Below are positions 55,150-61,539 of a stretch of DNA of 61,539 nucleotides, in pieces; the stretch's first letter is position 1; each line of letters starts with the position of its first letter. The notes below the pieces were generated by a model. The model was given only the letters and a program-made list of their open reading frames with translations. It was not told where the DNA came from and did not search any database. The position numbers were made by a program, and so were the translations under genes. This stretch comes from Aestuariivita sp. (GTDB taxonomy: Bacteria > Pseudomonadota > Alphaproteobacteria > Rhodobacterales > Rhodobacteraceae). The stretch lies in NCBI GenBank assembly GCA_026710045.1, contig JAPORU010000030.1, positions 1 to 61,539 of the forward strand, written 5' to 3'.

Positions 55150-57063
55150 TTAGAGCGATGGCTCGGGCTCCATATCACCGTCTTCAAAGTCATTCCGTCG
55201 AAGCTTTGACTTTGGAATCCGCGTCACGCTTGATTTCTGTTTTTCGTTTGAATCGTCGTCGTCATTTTGTGAATCTGGAGTCTCTCCACGAATGACGCGT
55301 TTGATTTCGTCTCCCGTAAGCGTTTCATATTCCAGAAGCCCCTGAGCCAAGAGTTCCCACTCTTCTTTCTTTTCCTTGAGAATTTTCTTGGCCCGGGAAA
55401 AGGCTCCTTCAATAAATGACTTTACCTCTTCCTCGATCAATTCCTTGGTGTGTGCGGACACCGAAAACCCTGGAGTCTGTCCATTATAACCTTCATGAGC
55501 TTCTGTGTAATCAATGTTGCCAACTTTTTTTGACATACCCCAACGTAATACCATTGCGCGTGCGAGAGCAGAGGCCTGTTGAATATCCCCCGCGGGACCG
55601 TTCGAGACATGGTCGTCGCCATATTTGAGCACTTCCGCCGCCTTTCCCGCCATCGTCATTGTCAGTTTTTGCTCGCATTCATCCCGATGCCAGTTCAGAC
55701 GATCAATCTCGGGCAGGGATACCACCATGCCAAGGGCTCCGCCACGCGGAATAATTGTTGCCTTGTAGACAGGGTCACATTGGGGCAAGGCAATGCCAAC
55801 GATCGCATGTCCGGCCTCATGGTACGCCGTCTTTTCCTTTTGATCGGAGGTCAAGACCATTGATCGGCGTTCGGACCCCATCATTACTTTATCTTTGGCC
55901 GTTTCAAAATCGTCCATCGTGATGAACCGTCGACCAATGCGCGCCGCCAATAAAGCCGCTTCATTTACAAGATTGGCCAAGTCTGCGCCTGAAAACCCCG
56001 GTGTTCCTCGCGCGATAATGCGGAGATCCACGTCGGGACCGAGCGGCGTATTTCGCGAATGCACCTCCAGGATCTTCTCGCGACCCTTGATATCCGGGTT
56101 GGCAACCGTGACCTGACGGTCAAAGCGACCGGGTCGCAACAGAGCCGGATCCAAGACATCCTTTCGGTTGGTTGCCGCAACGATAATGACGCCCTCGTTG
56201 GCTTCAAATCCGTCCATTTCAACAAGCAACTGGTTCAAGGTTTGTTCCCGCTCGTCATTTCCACCACCGTAGCCGGCCCCACGATGCCGACCAACCGCGT
56301 CAATCTCGTCAATGAAGACAATACACGGCGCATTTTTCTTCGCCTGTTCAAACATGTCGCGCACACGACTGGCACCGACACCGACAAACATCTCGACAAA
56401 ATCGGAACCTGAAATACTGAAGAAGGGCACACCTGCCTCGCCGGCAATGGCACGTGCGAGGAGAGTCTTTCCGGTTCCCGGAGGGCCGACCAGCAACGCC
56501 CCTTTGGGAATCTTGCCACCGAGTCGGGAAAACTTCTGTGGATTGCGTAGGAACTCAACGATCTCTTCGAGTTCTTCTTTTGCCTCGTCAATACCCGCGA
56601 CGTCATCGAACGTCACCCGCCCTTGCTTTTCGTCGAGCATCCGGGCCTTTGACTTGCCGAAGCCCATCGCCCCCCCGGGTCCTCGACCCTGCATGCGGTT
56701 CATGAAGAAAATCCAGACGCCGATAAGGAGCAAGAAAGGCAGCAGTGAAACCAGGAACGATTGGAAACCGGACTGAGTCTGCTGCTCCGCTTGAACAGGA
56801 ACATTGTTTTCAATTAATAAGTTGGTGATTTCAGCGTCACCGGGCTTGATGGTTACATATTCGTTCCCGTCTGCTGCCAGGATCCGGACTTCCTCTCCGT
56901 CCAATATGACGCGACTCACTTCGCCATTTTCCACGGACGCGACAAAATCAGAATAGCTTATCTCGCCTTGCTGCAGGCCGCCTCCGCGACTGAAGAGGTT
57001 AAACAGACCCAACACAACAAGAAACAAGACAACCCAGAACGCGATACTACGAAAATTAGTCAA
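55150..57063 (-). CDS. ftsH: ATP-dependent zinc metalloprotease FtsH
   Basis: FtsH is the membrane-anchored AAA protease that controls LpxC and removes damaged membrane proteins. It has an N-terminal transmembrane helix, a periplasmic domain, a second helix ([19 protein letters not shown]), Walker A GPPGTGKT, Walker [11 protein letters not shown], the second-region-of-homology arginines and the protease motif HEAGH (about 410). The frame is open to a GTG at 57093, but TTG 57063 gives the family start (M)TNFRSIAFW and has AGGGAG a few bases upstream, so I prefer it. 637 aa. It follows tilS on the same strand by 81 bases. Confidence 0.95.
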   Translation of the reverse strand: MTNFRSIAFWVVLFLVVLGLFNLFSRGGGLQQGEISYSDFVASVENGEVSRVILDGEEVRILAADGNEYVTIKPGDAEITNLLIENNVPVQAEQQTQSGFQSFLVSLLPFLLLIGVWIFFMNRMQGRGPGGAMGFGKSKARMLDEKQGRVTFDDVAGIDEAKEELEEIVEFLRNPQKFSRLGGKIPKGALLVGPPGTGKTLLARAIAGEAGVPFFSISGSDFVEMFVGVGASRVRDMFEQAKKNAPCIVFIDEIDAVGRHRGAGYGGGNDEREQTLNQLLVEMDGFEANEGVIIVAATNRKDVLDPALLRPGRFDRQVTVANPDIKGREKILEVHSRNTPLGPDVDLRIIARGTPGFSGADLANLVNEAALLAARIGRRFITMDDFETAKDKVMMGSERRSMVLTSDQKEKTAYHEAGHAIVGIALPQCDPVYKATIIPRGGALGMVVSLPEIDRLNWHRDECEQKLTMTMAGKAAEVLKYGDDHVSNGPAGDIQQASALARAMVLRWGMSKKVGNIDYTEAHEGYNGQTPGFSVSAHTKELIEEEVKSFIEGAFSRAKKILKEKKEEWELLAQGLLEYETLTGDEIKRVIRGETPDSQNDDDDSNEKQKSSVTRIPKSKLRRNDFEDGDMEPEPSL

Positions 57064-57143
57064 CAACTTTACTCCCTGTAGCAGAGAATCCACTGATCCA
57101 TGATCACTCCGTTCACCTCTAGATAGTTACCTTTCACTTAGGT

Positions 57144-58409
57144 TCAATCCCATAGGTCGTCCGAATAGAAATCAGCGTAGTGCGAAACCAATTCAATTGT
57201 CCAGTCCCCCGTTAAGCCGGTATAAGGTGCGGCCAGCAATTCACTTCCTTTCCAGAGCGACGGGGATCCAAGCAGTGCAAGTCTCGGACGGTTGGTCTGA
57301 CGCCAGTTGTTGCATTGTTGTAGACCCTCTTCCCCCAAGGCACGAATAGTGCAACCTTCGGGAACCGATGTGGCTGACGACAGCCTCCAACGTCGGTCCC
57401 AGATCTCATCGGTTGTGACGGTCGCGTCCTTGACCGGCTCGTATTCGCGACAAATCCGCATCTGTGAGTCTTGAGGTAGGAGAAGACATCCATTCAACGT
57501 ATGTGATGTCTGATTTCGAAGAGCGTCTAAGGCCGTTTGGACGGATGCTCTGCGAGGTGCGTAACATCCGCCCCCAATCCACAAGAGCGTGCGTACAAAT
57601 ACACGTCGTGCGAGTTCGTCCGGTAATTGACTGAACTTTTCCGGGTCGATCAAGACATCACCGCAATCCAGATGCGTGGTGGTCTGTGCTCCAATCCGAG
57701 CGCACCAGTTCAGGGACTGTCGAGCATGTCTTGAATGAGCGGCGACATTGCTGAGCGACTGAACGGTTATCCCAAGTTTTTGCAAGGTCACCAAAGCGTT
57801 ACGCGCTTGAATCCGCTCATAGTGTTGATCCTGATTACTTGGATCGTCTATCCATGTCACGTTTTGCGCTCTGAGATACGTTCGTAAATCCGAGCGTCTG
57901 CATTCCAGAAACGGACGGACTATGGTCAGGTTGTCGATACGACGTCTCTTTGGGATTCCTGCTAAACCATCAACACCTGCCGAACGCGCTAAACGCATCA
58001 GAAGTGTTTCAGCCTGGTCGTCCGCGGTATGCGCCATTAATAACCAGCACAGGGTATTGTCCTGGGCCCACGCTGTCAGCAGCGCGTAACGTGCTGTCCG
58101 GGCTTGTTCCTGAAGATTTCCTGTCCCATCCCACCCGGTCCAATTTAGAATGCTGTGCGGAACGTCGAACTCTCGAGAAATACGTGCGCAAAACTGCGCC
58201 TCATCAATCGCCTCCGTTCGCAGGCCATGATTGACTGTTGCCGAGAAAACGAGTGTTGTTGTTTCTCGAAAGTACTCTGAGACGGCATGTAAGAGAGCAA
58301 CGGAATCGCCGCCACCGGATACCGCCACACCGACACGGTCGATCGATTCGGTTCGAAACTCACGCGCAACGGCCTCCTGTACGTCGCACCGCTCTATCGT
58401 CAACGACAC
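57144..58409 (-). CDS. tilS: tRNA(Ile)-lysidine synthetase TilS
   Basis: TilS changes C34 of the AUA-reading tRNA-Ile to lysidine. The PP-loop motif SGGGDS is at 31-36, and the N-terminal domain continues with HGLRTEAIDEAQFC, HTADDQAETLLMRL and REIGIP-type IPKRRRIDNL. The C-terminal part is weakly conserved, as usual. 421 aa is normal. Its ATG overlaps the cpoB stop by ten bases, coupling the two genes. The order pal-cpoB-tilS-ftsH is the alphaproteobacterial norm. Confidence 0.94.
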   Translation of the reverse strand: MSLTIERCDVQEAVAREFRTESIDRVGVAVSGGGDSVALLHAVSEYFRETTTLVFSATVNHGLRTEAIDEAQFCARISREFDVPHSILNWTGWDGTGNLQEQARTARYALLTAWAQDNTLCWLLMAHTADDQAETLLMRLARSAGVDGLAGIPKRRRIDNLTIVRPFLECRRSDLRTYLRAQNVTWIDDPSNQDQHYERIQARNALVTLQKLGITVQSLSNVAAHSRHARQSLNWCARIGAQTTTHLDCGDVLIDPEKFSQLPDELARRVFVRTLLWIGGGCYAPRRASVQTALDALRNQTSHTLNGCLLLPQDSQMRICREYEPVKDATVTTDEIWDRRWRLSSATSVPEGCTIRALGEEGLQQCNNWRQTNRPRLALLGSPSLWKGSELLAAPYTGLTGDWTIELVSHYADFYSDDLWD

Positions 58410-59215
58410 TCCAATACTATCATTTGTTCCGCCGCCTTTTCAATAAAGGGGGACCGTGGAAAACGCACGCCAACTTCCCCGAGCGTTACGCACGCTTCGT
58501 GTTTGTTGCCGAGATCGCCTAATGCAATTCCAAGCTGGAAGATTGCTTCGGGTGCGATGGGTTCCTGTGATGAAGCGGTGTAGCTGTTCAAGAAAGCACG
58601 CGCCGCCGCCTGCGTGTCGTTCGTTTGCCTTAGAGCCTTGCCTCTGAGAAGATGTGCTTCGGCCGCCAAGGGGCTACCCGGATAAGCGCGGTTAAAGGCT
58701 TCAAACAACGTGATGGCCTGCGGATAATCTGCTGCGTCGAAGGAGGCTACTGCGGTATCAAAATCCACCTGCTCACCGATCGCAAGTTGTATGTTTTCAG
58801 ACGGTTGTGCTCTCTCGGATGATGTCGTTGCCGCTTTTCCTCCGAGAGTGGTTGTTTCGCCGAGTTGGTTGATATCCCCGCCTTCAAGTTCAACCAATCG
58901 GAATTCTAGGTCACCAATTCGGTTGGTGCCGTCATGCACAATACGCTCTATGCGATAATTCAATTGTTCCGTTTGAGCCGTCAATCGTTGCAATTCTGCT
59001 TCCATTGATTGCACGCGTTCGAGGACACTTCCGCCGGTCAAGGGGACTTCCGGACCTCCGGTGGTGCTGAGTTCACGCTTGAGTCGTTGAATTTCAACGT
59101 AGAGCACGTTTAACTCCTGACGGATGTCCGCAAGTGTGTTTTCCGTTTGCGCAGAACCGGAGGATGACACGGCAACGAACAGAAAACACAATAGGATGGA
59201 GCCGACGTGCCGCAT
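58400..59215 (-). CDS. cpoB: Cell division coordinator CpoB / YbgF
   Basis: CpoB is a periplasmic partner of Tol-Pal that coordinates septal peptidoglycan synthesis with outer-membrane constriction. The frame opens at 59353, but the ATG at 59215 begins a signal peptide (MRHVGSILLCFLFVAVSSSGSAQ) and is the expected start, four bases after the pal stop. A coiled-coil trimerisation region (about 25-115, ADIRQELNVLYVEIQRLKREL) precedes TPR repeats (about 150-265, DFDTAVASFDAADYPQAITLF). About 271 aa, normal. It overlaps tilS by ten bases. Confidence 0.92.
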   Translation of the reverse strand: MRHVGSILLCFLFVAVSSSGSAQTENTLADIRQELNVLYVEIQRLKRELSTTGGPEVPLTGGSVLERVQSMEAELQRLTAQTEQLNYRIERIVHDGTNRIGDLEFRLVELEGGDINQLGETTTLGGKAATTSSERAQPSENIQLAIGEQVDFDTAVASFDAADYPQAITLFEAFNRAYPGSPLAAEAHLLRGKALRQTNDTQAAARAFLNSYTASSQEPIAPEAIFQLGIALGDLGNKHEACVTLGEVGVRFPRSPFIEKAAEQMIVLECR

Positions 59216-59219
59216 CGAC

Positions 59220-59744
59220 CTAGCTTGTAAGGTCCTGAGCGAGAACTGTGACTGCGCGACGATTGACGGCGTAGCAGGTTTCATTGCTGCAAATCTCGAT
59301 TGGACGTTCTTTGCCGTAACTTGTTGTTTGCAGTCTTGTGTCAACGACTCCACGTGATATCAGATATTCGCGAACAGCATTGGCGCGGCGCGCCCCGAGC
59401 GCAAGGTTGTACTCTCGTGTTCCACGTTCGTCCGCGTGACCTTCTATAGTCGCTCGATATTCGGTGTTTCGCAACAGCCAACTGGCTTGCTGATCCAGTA
59501 TTCCCGTTGCTTCAAAGGTTAATATCGCTTCATCCACTGGAAAGACGACACGGTCGCCCATAACCTGTTGAAAATAGGCGGGTGAGTTTTGATCGGAAAT
59601 CGACCCGTAAGACGATGAATTTCCGAGGCCCTCACTGTTATCGCCATTGTTGTTGCCATTGCCAGATCCCCATCCGGACTCGTTCGAACAGGCGGTTAAA
59701 GCAACGACGGTCAACACAGCTAAAAAGAGTTTAACGTAAATCAT
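59220..59744 (-). CDS. pal: Peptidoglycan-associated lipoprotein Pal
   Basis: Pal anchors the outer membrane to peptidoglycan in the Tol-Pal system. The lipobox LTAC ends at C19. A glycine/asparagine-rich linker (about 22-50) follows, then the OmpA-like domain with TIEGHADERGTREYNLALG and ARRANAVREYL, the diaminopimelate-binding region. 174 aa is normal. The gene before pal should be tolB, but the 700 bases upstream hold none. Pal therefore starts the conserved block here. Confidence 0.95.
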   Translation of the reverse strand: MIYVKLFLAVLTVVALTACSNESGWGSGNGNNNGDNSEGLGNSSSYGSISDQNSPAYFQQVMGDRVVFPVDEAILTFEATGILDQQASWLLRNTEYRATIEGHADERGTREYNLALGARRANAVREYLISRGVVDTRLQTTSYGKERPIEICSNETCYAVNRRAVTVLAQDLTS

Positions 59745-60468
59745 TTCAAAATTCTCACTATCTAATTTTCGAGATACGAACTGAATCTACTTTAAGCGCC
59801 ATGATCTTGTTTCATTCGGTATGTTTAAGACCAAAATGGCCTGAGATGCCGGGCATATCCAATCTATCCTGTGACCATTAACGTGATGATAGGAATTCCT
59901 GAGTCTACCTATGGTCATTATATCTCGTATCTTGGAACCGGTCAATTTTGAGGATCGCAGTTCATTCACGTTCCAATCTCATTCAGAAACAACATGCGCT
60001 CTCCCGTATGTGTCCGTGTGATATCAGGAGGGATAAATGCTGTCATGATCATCGGCCTTAAACGGCGTGGATAACCAATGGTCCGTTTTGTCCTGTGATG
60101 TTGGCTGCACGATAATCGATGTTGTCTTATGATGAACAGCACCATACTCACACTGTGTTCATGTTTAGATAGGTTTTCGCTCCCTTTCTTAATTGCCCCT
60201 TCCGTTAGCGCCGCTTCGTAGAATGAATTCTTGATGATCTCCTCTCGATCGGGTTTGGCGATTCGAAGCCCTTTTGCATATGCCACACGCTTCGGATGAA
60301 CAACGCTCACATTATACTGAAAATCCGCAGTTTCCAAGTCCGAATGATCCTGAAGAGCAGCAAGTGTCTCAATCAGCCGTCCGCCATCGACATTTGGACT
60401 TTTTGCAGGCAATACTGTCGAGGGTTGATAGGTTGATAGGAGGGTCCGGCTGACAAGCCATTACATTA
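59745..60468. other. Region upstream of pal without tolB
   Basis: No TolB beta-propeller sequence is found on either strand. The only long frame (59966-60412, minus) begins MPAKSPNVDGGRLIETLAAL and reads like protein for 80 codons, but I cannot name a family and the second half looks random. It may be a decayed fragment cut by the IS5-type element to its right. No promoter for pal is obvious. Confidence 0.4.
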
Positions 60469-60875
60469 GGGCCCGTTGACATCTATCGTGCGGCGATGAT
60501 CTCTGCAATCAGGTAAATGCCCGCCGCGAAGCGGGACGCCGTCTTGTCGTATCGGGTCGTGATCGCCCGGAACTCCTTGATCTTACAGAAGAAATTCTCG
60601 ATCCGGTGCCGTTCCCGGTAGATATCTCGGTCAAAGGTGCGCGGAAGCGTTCGGTTCCTCTTCGGGGGAATTACCGTCTTGACTCCGTGTTCTGCGAGCG
60701 TATCTAGCAAGGCGTCCGAGTCAAAGGCCTTGTCGCCGATCAATGTCGTGAAGTCCACAGGGTCCAGGAGCGCCGGCATCACCATCAGATTGTGGCTCTG
60801 GCCGGGGAGGATGATAAAGTGGATCAACTTCCCGATCGCGTCCGTCAGTGCGACGATCTTGCTGGTCAGACTGCC
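60469..60875 (-). mobile_element. C-terminal fragment of an IS5-family transposase
   Basis: The open frame (60875-60483) starts abruptly at GSLTSKIVALTDA, the point of the first catalytic Asp, and continues LPGQSHNL, LIGDKAFDSDALLD (second Asp) and RHRIENFFCKIKEFR (Glu in the RHRxENxF motif), ending IAEIIAAR. The N-terminal third is missing and a TGA lies directly upstream, so it cannot transpose by itself. The sequence GGGCCCGTTGACA (60469-60481), just after the stop, resembles the terminal inverted repeat of such elements and probably marks the right end. No left end is visible. Confidence 0.8.
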
Positions 60876-60913
60876 TCATATGATCTAAAAACCAAAAACA
60901 GAATCAAGGGGGT

Positions 60914-60948
60914 TGTGGATAAGTTGTCGGGGCGTGTCTTGTGGATAA
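60914..60948 (-). promoter_or_regulatory. Two perfect DnaA boxes
   Basis: TGTGGATAA occurs at 60914-60922 and 60940-60948; on the minus strand both read TTATCCACA, the optimal DnaA-box sequence. They are in the same orientation, 26 bases apart. They lie between the IS5-type fragment and a small GC-rich ORF. They could mark a replication origin fragment (chromosomal or plasmid) or a DnaA-regulated promoter. Confidence 0.6.
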
Positions 60949-61024
60949 CAGGGCCTTGAATCTGTATCTTTCCTGAGTGATTTTTGGGGCAGGGATGCAT
61001 GGCAAGAGTTCCGGAGGAAAGGTG

Positions 61025-61231
61025 ATGCAGGAACGGGGGCGAGGGCACGATTGGGTGGATGGTTTGCGAGCAGGAGGTCCTGCGGCGCGTAACCGGGTCC
61101 GGGACGTGATGCGGAACCTGCAGCTGACGCCGTCCTCCGATCCCGAGCCCTGGCGGGCAAGGAAGGAGACGCTGGAGCGAGGGCACGGCGCCGAGCGTGA
61201 CTGTGGGATCTACCCCTTGATCAAGCGGTGA
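61025..61231 (+). CDS. Small arginine-rich hypothetical protein
   Basis: An open frame of 68 codons from the ATG at 61025, preceded by an excellent ribosome site (GGAGGAAAGG at 61014-61023). The product is rich in Arg, Gly and Asp (MQERGRGHDWVDGL then AARNRVRDVMRNLQL) and ends CGIYPLIKR. I know no family for it. GC is high and it follows the two DnaA boxes. It may be a real small gene of a replication or mobile module, or the remains of a longer one. Confidence 0.35.
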   Translation: MQERGRGHDWVDGLRAGGPAARNRVRDVMRNLQLTPSSDPEPWRARKETLERGHGAERDCGIYPLIKR

Positions 61232-61539
61232 TGAGTGGACGGCGGGCGGTACCGCGCTTTGCAAACCCATCTCGCGGCACGGACGATCGGACCATTTGCC
61301 GTCGTGAGGGTGTGCGATTGCAGCGAATTGGGTGAGTGCAAGAGCGGCATTCGCGTCGGGTGGTCGGCTGTTTGCGGCGGACACCTCTTGCAATGTCCTT
61401 GATCCGTTCCCATCTATCAAAGATCGGCGCTGTTCGGGTGTCGCAGTTGATCGTTTAGAACGTCAAGGCCCAGGGCCAATGTTACAAGGCAATCCCACGC
61501 TGTTTTTTGCCACATTTTTATTGACAACACGTGTCAGTC
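61232..61539. other. Right end of window, no gene
   Basis: No supported gene. The last 25 bases (TTTTTATTGACAACACGTGTCAG) contain a -35-like TTGACA and a palindrome TGACA-ACACG-TGTCA with a central CACGTG, which looks like a promoter with an operator reading rightward out of the window. It is cut by the window edge and cannot be judged. Confidence 0.35.

Noticed and set aside
57120-57150. GGTTCAATCCC resembling a tRNA T-loop
   Set aside because: No acceptor or anticodon stems surround it, and it overlaps the end of tilS.
59966-60412. 148-codon minus-strand frame upstream of pal as a gene
   Set aside because: Only part reads like protein, no family or ribosome site; described as part of an unassigned region.
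1-61539. CRISPR arrays, rRNA or tRNA genes
   Set aside because: No regularly spaced repeats, and no cloverleaf or rRNA-like sequence was found on either strand by eye.

Overview
The window looks like a piece of an alphaproteobacterial chromosome. The evidence is gene order: rimP-nusA-ylxR-infB; secA divergent from (ppiC)-argJ-mutT; dnaK-dnaJ; rnd-kdsD-lptC-lptA-lptB-(gap)-hpf-ptsN; and pal-cpoB-tilS-ftsH. Genes for LPS core and transport (kdsB, kdsD, lptABC) show a Gram-negative envelope. I cannot name a genus. Core genes have mid-range GC. Several segments are visibly GC-richer (acyl-CoA ligase, SDR, the higBA surroundings, amidase/TRAP cluster, lone AAA ATPase, right end) and one is AT-rich (Fic pair), so the region is a mosaic of resident and acquired DNA.

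Layout. 1-3 kb: a decayed Mrr nuclease, an acyl-CoA ligase and a stub of an acyl-CoA dehydrogenase. 3-8.4 kb: the translation/transcription operon rimP-nusA-ylxR-infB. 8.5-9.4 kb: a Fic toxin with a small partner, sitting where rbfA-truB are usually found. 9.8-15.2 kb: mutT, argJ and a ruined ppiC on the minus strand, then secA. 15.4-18.6 kb: dnaJ and dnaK with a heat-shock-like promoter. 18.7-25.9 kb: AlkB-like dioxygenase, SDR, cysQ-kdsB, a damaged higBA module, galU. 26-31.3 kb: ptsN, hpf, lptB, lptA, lptC, kdsD, rnd, with rpoN absent from its usual slot. 31.7-39.1 kb: an orphan Tat-exported TRAP binding protein, then an XRE-cupin regulator and amidase divergent from a dctM-dctP-dctQ TRAP operon ending in an ornithine-cyclodeaminase-family gene. 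39.5-46.4 kb: TRAP dctQM plus a set that matches 2,3-dihydroxypropanesulfonate/sulfolactate breakdown (HpsN-like, Zn-alcohol dehydrogenase, SuyA, SuyB, ComC-like). 46.7-54.2 kb: PD-(D/E)XK/AAA protein, thioesterase, folD, AAA ATPase, fhs. 54.4-59.7 kb: MOSC protein, ftsH, tilS, cpoB, pal. 59.7-61.5 kb: no tolB, an IS5-type transposase fragment, two perfect DnaA boxes and a small GC-rich ORF.

How the parts fit. Most of the window is housekeeping. The accessory interest is organic-solute catabolism. If the sulfonate reading is right, the dctQM transporter brings in DHPS, HpsN oxidises it to sulfolactate, the two extra dehydrogenases interconvert enantiomers, and SuyAB releases pyruvate and sulfite. 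FolD and Fhs serve one-carbon metabolism. At least six genes are broken or reduced to remnants (mrr, acyl-CoA dehydrogenase, ppiC, higB, an SDR tail, an IS5 transposase), and about fifteen gene-free stretches exceed 300 bases. That pattern suggests genome erosion, as in a host-associated or recently bottlenecked lineage, although assembly error could mimic some frameshifts.
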